Source: an uncultured Oscillospiraceae bacterium
Lineage (GTDB): Bacteria > Bacillota > Clostridia > Oscillospirales > Oscillospiraceae
Reading direction: 5' to 3'
Assembly (NCBI GenBank): GCA_934636305.1
Contig: CAKUAM010000079.1
Location: 1 to 9,552 of the forward strand
DNA: 9,552 nt
The number at the start of each line of letters is the position of its first letter. Position 1 is the first letter of the stretch. Under the pieces are notes generated by a model. It had not been told where the DNA came from and did no database searches. It saw only the letters and a list, made by a program, of their open reading frames with translations. Below, piece by piece: positions 1 through 6,118 of this stretch. The position numbers were made by a program, and so were the translations under genes.

Positions 1-85
1 GCTCTTTGCCCCCTTCACTCTTCCCCTGCTGCTCTGTATTCCAACTCCTTTTCGTGGTTTTTTGACAGCTCCTTTTCCCATCATT
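1..85. other. Left-edge intergenic stretch, no gene seen
   Basis: This lies downstream of the aldehyde dehydrogenase stop codon. Read on the minus strand it is purine-rich and contains two AAAAGGAG-like sequences, but neither is followed at a normal distance by a start codon that opens a convincing frame before the window edge. I see no clear hairpin with a U-tract, so the aldehyde dehydrogenase terminator is not identified here. Confidence 0.4.
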
Positions 86-1450
86 TCATTTCATAAACCG
101 CCTGACAATCCGAAGCTTGCCGTCTGAATACGGATGATAGCGCATTGGCAGATCCAGAAGCATCGATTTTTTCACGATGCTGCGCATATGCGTGAAGGTT
201 TCAAAGCTCTTTTTGCCGTGATAGCTGCCCATCCCGCTCGCACCGACACCGCCGAACGGCATATGCGTGGTGGCCAGATGGATAATCGTGTCGTTGATGC
301 AGCCGCCGCCAAACGAGCATGTATCCAGGATCCGGCGCTCGGTCTGCTGGTCCTTGGTGAACAGATACAGTGCCAGCGGCTTTTCCCGGCCGCGGATAAA
401 CGAAATGACCTCGTCCAGCGCATCATATTCCAGCATCGGCAGGATCGGCCCGAAAATCTCCTCCTGCATGATGGGGCTGTCGGGCCGCACATCATCCAGA
501 AGCGTCGGCGCGACAAAGCGCGTCGCCGCATCAAACGTGCCGCCGACCACAGCTCTCTGCCCCTCCAGCAGCCGCATCACGCGGGCAAAATGCTTTTCCG
601 AAACAATGACCGGCATCTCCGCCATGCTGCCGCCCGGGAAAAACTCCTGCAGCGCATGCCTGTATTCCTGCACGAACGCTGCCTTCACGCGCCTGTGAAT
701 GAACAGGTAATCCGGCTCCACGCAGGTCTGCCCGGCGTTGAGCACCTTGCCGAACGCAATGCGCCGCGCAGCAAGCTTCAGATCCGCCGTTTCATCCACA
801 ATGACCGGGCTTTTGCCGCCAAGCTCCAGCGTCACCGGTGTCAGGTGTCTGGCTGCCGCCTCCATGACGACCTTGCCGACCGCAACGCTGCCGGTAAAGA
901 AGATTGTGTCAAATTTCTGCTCCAGAAGCGTGCTGTTCTCCGCGCGGCCGCCCTCCACGACCGCAATGTACTGCGGCGCAAACGTCCGGGCGATGATTTT
1001 CGCCAAGGCGGCGCTCGTGGCCGGGGCATAGGCGGATGGCTTCAGCACAGCGCAGTTGCCACCGGAGATTGCCCCCGCCAGCGGCGACAGGCACAACTGA
1101 ATGGGATAGTTCCACGGCGCAATGATCAGCGCCACGCCATACGGCTCCGGCGAAACAAAGCTTCTTGCCGGGAACTGCGCTATGGGCGTAGGCACAGCGC
1201 GCTCCCGCATCCAGCCGCGCAGGTGCCGCAGATGGCATCGGATCTCCTCAAGCACCATGCCCGTCTCGCACATGTAGACCTCCATCGGGGCCTTGCGGAA
1301 ATCCTGATACATGGCCGCCTCCAGAAGCGGCTCATTTTCCTGCAGCGCCCGCTGCAGCTTTTTCAGCTGCGCAAGCCGGAACTCCAGCGTGCGGGTCGCC
1401 CCGGTTGCAAAATAGCTGCGCTGCGCGCAGACCAGCTGTTCAATGTCCAT
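86..1450 (-). CDS. Aldehyde dehydrogenase, class 3 type (NAD(P)+-dependent)
   Basis: A 454-residue soluble enzyme that should oxidise an aldehyde to the carboxylic acid with NAD(P)+. Visible ALDH motifs in order: APWNYP with the oxyanion Asn114, FTGS (185-188) in the nucleotide-binding fold, ELGGKSP with general base Glu209, the catalytic cysteine Cys243 in NAGQTC, EEIFGP (330-335), and PFGGVGASGMG (398-408). The tail GSYHGKKSFETFTH is characteristic of class 3 ALDHs (the YwdH/AlkH-like group), and the length fits that group. The frame stays open 31 codons further upstream, but I place the start at 1450 because an AAAAAGGAG ribosome site sits six bases before that ATG, and the upstream extension runs through a perfect hairpin. 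It follows the oadB/oadG-like pair by 100 bp and has its own promoter, so co-transcription is possible but not required. The aldehyde substrate cannot be read from sequence. Confidence 0.95.
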   Translation of the reverse strand: MDIEQLVCAQRSYFATGATRTLEFRLAQLKKLQRALQENEPLLEAAMYQDFRKAPMEVYMCETGMVLEEIRCHLRHLRGWMRERAVPTPIAQFPARSFVSPEPYGVALIIAPWNYPIQLCLSPLAGAISGGNCAVLKPSAYAPATSAALAKIIARTFAPQYIAVVEGGRAENSTLLEQKFDTIFFTGSVAVGKVVMEAAARHLTPVTLELGGKSPVIVDETADLKLAARRIAFGKVLNAGQTCVEPDYLFIHRRVKAAFVQEYRHALQEFFPGGSMAEMPVIVSEKHFARVMRLLEGQRAVVGGTFDAATRFVAPTLLDDVRPDSPIMQEEIFGPILPMLEYDALDEVISFIRGREKPLALYLFTKDQQTERRILDTCSFGGGCINDTIIHLATTHMPFGGVGASGMGSYHGKKSFETFTHMRSIVKKSMLLDLPMRYHPYSDGKLRIVRRFMK

Positions 1451-1465
1451 GTGCCTCTCCTTTTT

Positions 1466-1500
1466 ACGATGGCCGGGAGCGTCAAGCTCCCGGCCATCGT
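1466..1500 (-). promoter_or_regulatory. Perfect 15-bp dyad / 5'-end stem-loop of the aldehyde dehydrogenase mRNA
   Basis: The arms 1466-1480 and 1486-1500 are exact reverse complements, separated by a 5-base loop. In the minus-strand transcript the structure begins about four bases after the predicted start point and is followed directly by AAAAAGGAG, the ribosome site. It has no U-tract in the sense direction, so it does not look like a terminator for oadB/oadG transcripts. In the plus direction it is followed by GTTTTT, but no plus-strand gene precedes it. It could be a 5' mRNA-stabilising stem-loop or a repressor operator. Confidence 0.7.
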
Positions 1501-1510
1501 GTTTTTCTTC

Positions 1511-1539
1511 ATTATATCTGCGTCCATGCAGTGATGCAA
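1511..1539 (-). promoter_or_regulatory. Predicted sigma-A promoter of the aldehyde dehydrogenase gene
   Basis: On the minus strand, TTGCAT (1534-1539), a 17-base spacer and a perfect TATAAT (1511-1516). The -35 element is weak (3 of 6) and lies inside the small palindrome ATGCAAGCAT (1534-1543), close to a second ATGCA copy, so a regulator could bind here. The start point would fall near 1504. Confidence 0.55.
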
Positions 1540-1550
1540 GCATACAATTG

Positions 1551-1697
1551 TTATTTTTCTTTGTCAGAGGTCTTTTTCTGCCCGATTTTCCGCAGAAGCA
1601 GCACCACGACGACGAGCACCAGCGTCACCAAAAATACGCCGCCCATCCCCTTTGCCACGATCGGCAGAGTCTTTAAAAACGCATCGATATGCAGCAT
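1551..1697 (-). CDS. OadG-like small single-span membrane subunit (48 aa)
   Basis: A 48-residue peptide with a short N-terminal segment, one hydrophobic helix (about residues 12-35, with GMGGVFLVTLVLVVVVLLL), and a short charged tail rich in Lys/Asp. This resembles the N-terminal membrane anchor of OadG, the gamma subunit that joins the membrane and soluble parts of Na+-translocating decarboxylases. It lacks the longer cytoplasmic tail that in full OadG contacts the alpha subunit and binds zinc. I chose the ATG at 1697 because AAGGAGG stands seven to eight bases upstream. That ribosome site overlaps the TAA of the preceding oadB-type gene, which predicts translational coupling and equal dosage with it. 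The frame extends 29 codons upstream, but that part overlaps the OadB gene and is not convincing. Its likely job is to bind and stabilise the OadB-type protein in the membrane. Confidence 0.85.
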   Translation of the reverse strand: MLHIDAFLKTLPIVAKGMGGVFLVTLVLVVVVLLLRKIGQKKTSDKEK

Positions 1698-1708
1698 ACC
1701 TTTCCTCC

Positions 1709-2836
1709 TTATCCCAAAAGGTTCAGCAGCATTCCGCCCGCAATCACAGACGCAATCTGCCCGGATACATTGACCGCCACGCACTGCATCAGAAGGTAAT
1801 TCTGCTTATCCTCCTTCAGCGCCATCTTGTAAATCACGCGCGCGGACATGGGAAACGCAGAAATCCCACACGCGCCAATCATCGGATTGAGCTTCTTTTC
1901 CTTTGGCAGGAACAGATTGATAAGCTTTGCCGTCAGTACGCCGCCCGCTGTATCAAGCACAAAGGCAACCAGCCCCAACGCCAGAATCAGCAGCGTCTGC
2001 CTGGTAAGAAACAGCTCCGCCTGCATCCGCACAGCAATGGTCAGACCCAGAAACAGCGTGATGAGATTTGCCAGCGTGTTCTGCGCCGTCTGCGACAGCG
2101 CGTCAAGCACGCCGCACACGCGCAGCAGATTGCCGAACATCAGAAAGCCCACCAGCGCCACGCTGCGCGGCGAAACAATGCCGCAGACCATGGTAATAAG
2201 GATGGGGAACAGAATTTTTGTCCGTTTGCTGACGGTGTGCTGCTGGTAGGACATCCGGATCTGCCGCTCCTGCTTCGTGGTGAGCAGCCGAACCACCGGC
2301 GGCTGCACCACAGGCACAAGCGCCATATACGAATACGCCGCCACCATGATGGCCCCGAGATAGCCGGACTTCAGATAATTGGCCACAAAGATGGCCGTCG
2401 GGCCGTCCGCCGCGCCGATCACCCCGATAGCCGCCGCATCCCGGATCGAAAAGCCGAACAGCGACGCAAGGCTGAACGTCAGGAAAATTCCAAGCTGGGC
2501 CGCAGCGCCGAAGATCATAAGCTTCGGGTCGTTCAGAAGCGGCTCAAAATCAATCATGGCGCCAATACCGACAAACAGCAGCAGCGGAAACAGCTCATTG
2601 GCAATGCCGGCGTCAAACAGCACATTCAAAGGCCCCGTTTCCATCGCGCCGTCAATCACCTGCGTCACTGCGCCGGAAAACGGCAGATTGACCAGAATCG
2701 CGCCGAAGCCCATCGGCAGCAGCAGCGCCGGCTCCATGTCCTTCCGGATGGCCAGATAAATGAGAATCCCGCCGATGATCCACATGATTACCTGCTGTCC
2801 GGTCAGGTTCTGGACGTTTGAAAAGATCTGTCCCAT
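1709..2836 (-). CDS. Na+-translocating decarboxylase beta subunit family membrane protein (OadB/GcdB/MmdB type)
   Basis: A 375-residue polytopic inner-membrane protein. In the characterised family the beta subunit couples decarboxylation of a carboxybiotin to Na+ export. The family signatures are intact: GAADGPTAIF with the key aspartate Asp144 (equivalent to Asp203 of Klebsiella OadB), and NPMIGACGISAFPMSARV with Asn317 and Ser326 (equivalent to Asn373 and Ser382). Hydrophobic helices fill most of the chain, with a basic cytoplasmic stretch near residues 184-208. The start at 2836 is set by AAAGGAGGAA five bases upstream. It is followed 11 bases later by the OadG-like peptide and preceded by a riboswitch-like attenuator. 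No alpha (carboxyltransferase) or biotin carrier gene is nearby. It may pair with subunits encoded elsewhere, or act as a stand-alone ion transporter. Family membership is certain; substrate and coupling are not. Confidence 0.93.
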   Translation of the reverse strand: MGQIFSNVQNLTGQQVIMWIIGGILIYLAIRKDMEPALLLPMGFGAILVNLPFSGAVTQVIDGAMETGPLNVLFDAGIANELFPLLLFVGIGAMIDFEPLLNDPKLMIFGAAAQLGIFLTFSLASLFGFSIRDAAAIGVIGAADGPTAIFVANYLKSGYLGAIMVAAYSYMALVPVVQPPVVRLLTTKQERQIRMSYQQHTVSKRTKILFPILITMVCGIVSPRSVALVGFLMFGNLLRVCGVLDALSQTAQNTLANLITLFLGLTIAVRMQAELFLTRQTLLILALGLVAFVLDTAGGVLTAKLINLFLPKEKKLNPMIGACGISAFPMSARVIYKMALKEDKQNYLLMQCVAVNVSGQIASVIAGGMLLNLLG

Positions 2837-2855
2837 AGAGTTCCTCCTTTTTCAT

Positions 2856-2900
2856 AAAAAAAAGAGACTTTTACCGAAGCCATGCTTCGGTAAAAGTCTC
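2856..2900 (-). terminator. Intrinsic terminator (attenuator) in the oadB leader
   Basis: Read on the minus strand, a perfect 17-bp stem (arms 2884-2900 and 2864-2880) with a 3-base loop is followed at once by eight Ts (2856-2863). It stands upstream of, not after, a gene: the oadB-type ribosome site begins only a few bases later. Its 5' arm, GAGACUUUUACC plus GAAGC, reuses the 3' strand of the proposed riboswitch P1 helix, so the two structures exclude each other. Confidence 0.92.
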
Positions 2901-2979
2901 ACAATTTCAGCTGCGGGCGGGTGTTACCCGTATTGACGCCCGGAGCGCGGGCAAACCCGCCTGTTACTCCCTGATACCT
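2889..2979 (-). promoter_or_regulatory. Riboswitch aptamer, yybP-ykoY (Mn2+) class by motif match
   Basis: In RNA order on the minus strand: P1 5' strand AGGUAUCAG (2979-2971); conserved GGGAGUA (2971-2965); hairpin GCGGG-UUUG-CCCGC (2960-2947); a second arm closed by GGGC/GCCC (2941-2938 with 2918-2915) whose internal loop holds GUCAAUAC (2937-2930), capped by CGGGU-AAC-ACCCG; then GUGAGACUUUUACC ending P1 at 2889. From memory, yybP-ykoY RNAs carry GGGGAGUAGC, a GUCAA-type loop in P3 and a GAGACC-UUUGCC closing strand, so order and spacing agree. P1 pairs GGUA with UACC but has two mismatches, and the first loop reads GUAAC rather than GUAGC. Because P1 competes with the terminator, ligand binding should turn expression on, as for known Mn2+ riboswitches. 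A variant with a different metal specificity remains possible. No covariance search was run. Confidence 0.75.
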
Positions 2980-2984
2980 GTTTT

Positions 2985-3014
2985 ATCATAAGCCATCCGG
3001 CCCGCTGCGGTCAA
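2985..3014 (-). promoter_or_regulatory. Promoter of the riboswitch-oadB-oadG-like operon
   Basis: On the minus strand, TTGACC (3009-3014), an 18-base spacer and TATGAT (2985-2990). Seven bases downstream is about 2979, exactly where the P1 helix of the proposed aptamer begins, so promoter and leader fit each other well. A 6-bp dyad (3004-3009 and 3017-3022) brackets the -35 element. Confidence 0.7.
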
Positions 3015-3047
3015 GGCGCAGCACGTGTTCTTAGCGGATTCTTCACA

Positions 3048-3551
3048 TCAATAGCTGCTGATCGGCAGGGAATCATCGTCCGTCCCCTTCTGCACGGAGC
3101 GGATGATAATATCATAGCTGTAATTCTCATTGACATGCACGGTCACACGGTCGCCGGCCTTATGGCCCATGACCGCCTTGCCGACCGGCGATTCCTTGCT
3201 GATAAGGCCCTTGAGCGCGTTCTGCCGCAGCGTCGTGACAAGCTCGATGGTCTGCTCCTCGTCGTCCTCCTCCACATAGATCGTCACCTTGTCAAAAAGG
3301 CCAATCTCATCCGGGTTGGAGCTGGCATCAATGACCTTCGCCGTCTTGATCATGCGCTCTAAATAGCGAATACGGCTGTCGTTGCGGTTCTTCTCCCGCT
3401 TTGCCGCTTTATATTCAAAGTTCTCACTCAGATCGCCAAATTCCCGTGCTGTCTTGACATCCTCCAGCAGCTGCGGACGCAGCTGCAGCCGGCGGTAGTC
3501 AACCTCCTCCTGCATCTTCTTGATATCCACTGCAGTCAATTCATCATTCAT
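3048..3551 (-). CDS. greA: Transcription elongation factor GreA
   Basis: A 167-residue secondary-channel factor that reaches into stalled RNA polymerase and stimulates cleavage of backtracked RNA. Residues about 8-76 form the coiled-coil finger. Its tip carries the family signature GDLSENFEYKAAK, with the acidic residues Asp40 and Glu43 that hold the catalytic Mg2+ (Asp41 and Glu44 in E. coli). The C-terminal FKBP-like domain shows ISKESPVGKAVMGHKAGD at about 117-134. Length is slightly above the usual 158, with a short Asp- and Ser-rich tail. The start at 3551 follows AGGAGGTG by eight bases; an in-frame extension of 68 codons upstream crosses the promoter and is not used. It diverges from trmO. 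No U-tract terminator is seen after it, so some readthrough into the oadB leader is possible. Confidence 0.96.
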   Translation of the reverse strand: MNDELTAVDIKKMQEEVDYRRLQLRPQLLEDVKTAREFGDLSENFEYKAAKREKNRNDSRIRYLERMIKTAKVIDASSNPDEIGLFDKVTIYVEEDDEEQTIELVTTLRQNALKGLISKESPVGKAVMGHKAGDRVTVHVNENYSYDIIIRSVQKGTDDDSLPISSY

Positions 3552-3577
3552 CGTATATGCACCTCCTGTGCCTGTCC

Positions 3578-3606
3578 ATTTTAACGCGGATGCAGAAAAA
3601 AGTAAA
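3578..3606 (-). promoter_or_regulatory. Predicted greA promoter
   Basis: On the minus strand, TTTACT (3601-3606), a 17-base spacer and TAAAAT (3578-3583), about 27 bases before the greA start codon. It lies back to back with the trmO promoter, whose -35 begins only eight bases away. Confidence 0.5.
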
Positions 3607-3613
3607 ACGAATT

Positions 3614-3641
3614 TTGATTTTTTTGCACGATGTGCTATGAT
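3614..3641 (+). promoter_or_regulatory. Predicted trmO promoter
   Basis: TTGATT (3614-3619), a 16-base spacer and TATGAT (3636-3641), in an AT-rich gap between divergent genes. The start point would be near 3648, giving a leader of about 40 bases. Confidence 0.55.
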
Positions 3642-3689
3642 AGCGCTATATGACTGCATCAGTTGAAATACAGAACAGGAGCGACTCTC

Positions 3690-4367
3690 ATGAATGTAGA
3701 ACCCATCGCACATATCCAGACCGATTTCCCGACAAAGTTCGGTGTACCGCGGCAATCCGGGCTTACCTCCGGGCTGGTTTCCCGCATTGTTTTTGCGCCC
3801 GCGTACCGTAATCCGGACTGCCTGCGCGGCATCGGGGATTTTTCACATCTGTGGCTGCTGTGGGTCTTTGACAAAGCAATGGATGCCGGCTGGTCGCCGA
3901 CGGTGCTGCCGCCGAAGCTCGGCGGCAAAACGCGCGTAGGCGTGTTTGCCACCCGCTCGCCGTTCCGGCCGAACTCCATCGGTCTTTCGTGCGTGAAGCT
4001 TGAACGCGTGGAGCTGCATACGGGCGACGGCCCGGTTCTGTACGTATCCGGCGCAGATCTTGTCAGCGGCACGCCCATTCTGGATATCAAGCCCTATCTC
4101 CCCTACGCCGACAGCTACCCGAACGCTGTGGATGGCTTTGACGGCAAACGGGACGCAGAGCCGCTGCAGGTAAGCTTTCCGCCGGAGCTGGAGGCCATGA
4201 TCCCCGCCGACAAGCGCACCGGGCTGCGGCAGGCGCTGGCGCTTGGCCCGGTGCCCGGCTACCAGCACGATCCGCAGCGGCGGTACGGCTTTAACTTTGC
4301 AGGCTTTGACGTGCGGTTTCATATCCGCGAACGGACCGTATATGTTGTAGAAGTTGTGCCGCTGTAA
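3690..4367 (+). CDS. trmO: tRNA (t6A37) N6-methyltransferase TrmO (TsaA/YaeB family)
   Basis: A 225-residue enzyme of the TsaA/UPF0066 family. The E. coli member uses S-adenosylmethionine to methylate N6-threonylcarbamoyladenosine at position 37 of certain ANN-decoding tRNAs. Family blocks visible: VPRQSGL (19-25), LRGIGDFSHLWLLWVFD (45-61), GVFATRSPFRPNSIGLS (84-100), and SGADLVSGTPILDIKPYLPYAD (120-141). The C-terminal small domain shows DPQRRYGFNFAGFDVRF (194-210). The length is close to the E. coli protein (235 aa). The ATG at 3690 is preceded by AGGAG; a TTG nine codons earlier lacks a good site. It is transcribed divergently from greA and convergently with cls. It appears monocistronic. 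Confidence 0.93.
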   Translation: MNVEPIAHIQTDFPTKFGVPRQSGLTSGLVSRIVFAPAYRNPDCLRGIGDFSHLWLLWVFDKAMDAGWSPTVLPPKLGGKTRVGVFATRSPFRPNSIGLSCVKLERVELHTGDGPVLYVSGADLVSGTPILDIKPYLPYADSYPNAVDGFDGKRDAEPLQVSFPPELEAMIPADKRTGLRQALALGPVPGYQHDPQRRYGFNFAGFDVRFHIRERTVYVVEVVPL

Positions 4368-4385
4368 TGGACTTACAGCGGCACA
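4355..4385. terminator. Hairpin between convergent trmO and cls
   Basis: A perfect 13-bp stem (4355-4367 and 4373-4385) with a 5-base loop. The left arm contains the trmO stop codon. It stands between the two convergent stop codons, the usual place for a shared bidirectional terminator, but neither side has a good T-tract (CATTTGATTCG on the plus side). Termination would be weak or factor-assisted. Confidence 0.5.
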
Positions 4386-4400
4386 GCATTTGATTCGTTT

Positions 4401-5930
4401 CTACATCAGCGGTGCAAACAAACGCAGCAGCACCCGCAGCAGCCGCCGCGGCAGATGCACGTGCCGGCACGCATCGGCTGTGACCTCCCGGCAAAGCGGG
4501 AAGGTCTGCAGAAAATCCTGCTCGATCTGCGCGTTGGCTGCGGTGCCGTACATATAAACGGCGTCCTCAAAGTGCAGATACAGGCTGCGGAAATCCAGAT
4601 TCACCGTGCCAACCACGGCAAACAGCGTATCGGCCAGATAAACCTTGGAGTGAATAAAGCCCGGTGTGTACTCAAAAATCCGCACGCCTGCCTCGGTCAG
4701 CGCCTCATAATTGGCGCGCGTGACCGCGTATACATACCATTTATCCGGGATACCGGGCGTGATGATCCGCACATCCACGCCGGTCTTGGCCGCCACGCAC
4801 AGCGCCGTGGTCATTTTATCGTCGAGCACAAGATAGGGCGTCATAATCCACATGCGCTCCCGGGCAGAGGAAATGATTGTCTGCAGAATGGTCGCGCCGA
4901 CATCCTCATTGTCGAGAGGACTGTCCGCAAACGGCTGCAGAAAGCCGGCTTTATCCGCCGTTTCGGGGTAGATGGGACGGAAGGCGGAGACGTCCTCCTG
5001 CTTGCGGTCGACATAATCCCAGAGTGACAGAAACATCACCGTCATGGACCAGACAGCTTTTCCGCGGACAAGGATTCCGCAGTCCTTCCAGTTGCCGTGC
5101 GGGTGCGTCTCGTTGATATACTCGTCGGCCAGATTGACGCCGCCGGTAAAAGCAGCCTTCCCGTCGATAATCATCAGCTTCCGGTGGTCGCGGTTATTGA
5201 GCCGCGCGGAGAGGATGGGGATATACTGGTTGAAGGCGTGGGCCTGGATGCCTCTGGCCGCCAGCTTTTTTGCGTATCCCATGGGCAGGCGCGTGATGCA
5301 GCCAAAATCATCATACACAACGCGCACCGTCACACCGGCGGCGGCCTTGCGCGTCAGAATCTCCAGCACGGAGTCCCACATTTTTCCGCGTGCAATGATG
5401 AAAAACTCAATGAAAATATACTTTTCCGCCTTTTTCAGCTCCCGCAGCATGGCGCGCCAGCAATCCTCCCCGCAGGGAAAATACGTTGCGTCCGCTTCAT
5501 CATAGACTGGATACCCAGACGCGGAGAGCAGATAGCGCGCGTGGTTGAATGCAGGGCTGCCGGAGGCTGCCAGCTCCCAGAGCGGCGCCTCGTCCTGCTG
5601 CAGCTGCTGCATGGTGACTGCCTCAATGGATTGCATCTTGCGGTGCTCGTAGCTGGAAATCTTATTGCCGCCGAAAAGCAGATAAATCGTGAGTCCCGCC
5701 ACCGGGAACGCCAGAATCAGCACGATCCACGCGATCTTATAGCTGGGATTGGTGCCGCAGGAGATAATATAGATGACAACCATCCAGCTGAGCATGTTCA
5801 TGGCAATGCGCACCCAGAAAACGCCCTCACGCAGATGGGTCGCCATGGCAATCAGAAATACAATCTGCAGCAGAATACCGACAGATACCGCCACAACGCG
5901 CTGAAACACCAGTTTGGACAGGTTTCGCAC
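4401..5930 (-). CDS. cls: Cardiolipin synthase (PLD superfamily, bacterial Cls type)
   Basis: A 509-residue membrane enzyme expected to join two phosphatidylglycerol molecules into cardiolipin plus glycerol. N-terminal hydrophobic segments are seen at about 8-32, 38-57 and 64-87, in line with the membrane anchor of Cls proteins. Two HKD catalytic motifs follow: HRKLMIID (His249, Lys251, Asp256) and HSKVYLAD (His427, Lys429, Asp434), each followed by the expected Gly/Asn-containing stretch (GGVN, GTVNLD). The length matches the family (about 480-510). The start is a GTG at 5930 with GGGG-type ribosome site (AAAGGGGA) eight bases upstream; no in-frame ATG lies near it. It converges with trmO and diverges from uvrA. 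A general PLD-family phosphotransferase is the only alternative, and the membrane anchor argues against it. Confidence 0.93.
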   Translation of the reverse strand: MRNLSKLVFQRVVAVSVGILLQIVFLIAMATHLREGVFWVRIAMNMLSWMVVIYIISCGTNPSYKIAWIVLILAFPVAGLTIYLLFGGNKISSYEHRKMQSIEAVTMQQLQQDEAPLWELAASGSPAFNHARYLLSASGYPVYDEADATYFPCGEDCWRAMLRELKKAEKYIFIEFFIIARGKMWDSVLEILTRKAAAGVTVRVVYDDFGCITRLPMGYAKKLAARGIQAHAFNQYIPILSARLNNRDHRKLMIIDGKAAFTGGVNLADEYINETHPHGNWKDCGILVRGKAVWSMTVMFLSLWDYVDRKQEDVSAFRPIYPETADKAGFLQPFADSPLDNEDVGATILQTIISSARERMWIMTPYLVLDDKMTTALCVAAKTGVDVRIITPGIPDKWYVYAVTRANYEALTEAGVRIFEYTPGFIHSKVYLADTLFAVVGTVNLDFRSLYLHFEDAVYMYGTAANAQIEQDFLQTFPLCREVTADACRHVHLPRRLLRVLLRLFAPLM

Positions 5931-5971
5931 TGTATTATCCCCTTTCTCCGGTTTTTCCGATTTTCGCGTAT

Positions 5972-6000
5972 ACTATATCATGCCCTGCCGGCATGCGCAA
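5972..6000 (-). promoter_or_regulatory. Possible cls promoter
   Basis: On the minus strand, TTGCGC (5995-6000), a 17-base spacer and TATAGT (5972-5977), about 40 bases before the GTG start. The -10 is good and the -35 matches only its TTG half. Confidence 0.35.
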
Positions 6001-6043
6001 GTGGATGTATCTTTCCATTTAAAAACTTTTGTTTGAAAATCTG

Positions 6044-6072
6044 TTGAAGCCGGATATAAAGTCTGCTATAAT
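6044..6072 (+). promoter_or_regulatory. uvrA promoter
   Basis: TTGAAG (6044-6049), an exact 17-base spacer and a perfect TATAAT (6067-6072), with the start point near 6079, about 40 bases before the uvrA ATG. This is the strongest promoter match in the window. No convincing SOS box overlaps it. Confidence 0.8.
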
Positions 6073-6118
6073 AGCGTCGCAGTGGCACACTATATATTAT
6101 ACACACCAGGAGCAAGCC

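Noticed and set aside
1466..1500. The 1466-1500 hairpin as the terminator of the oadB/oadG-like operon
   Set aside because: In the minus-strand direction it is followed by AAAAAGGAG and not by Us, so it lacks the needed tract; it fits better as a 5' element of the next gene.
134..1534. A 466-codon open frame on the plus strand opposite the aldehyde dehydrogenase
   Set aside because: Its translation is rich in Arg, His and Gln with no domain signature, it has no ribosome site, and the opposite strand encodes an unmistakable enzyme.
1652..2821. A 389-codon open frame on the plus strand opposite the OadB-type gene
   Set aside because: The composition is typical of an antisense shadow of a hydrophobic protein (long His/Arg/Gln runs), with no recognisable motif or start signal.
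6023..6034. AAAC-TTTT-GTTT dyad upstream of uvrA as a LexA (SOS) box
   Set aside because: The Firmicute box needs GAAC-N4-GTTC cores; both outer G/C positions are replaced, and the site lies upstream of the -35 in an AT-rich stretch, so chance symmetry is likely.
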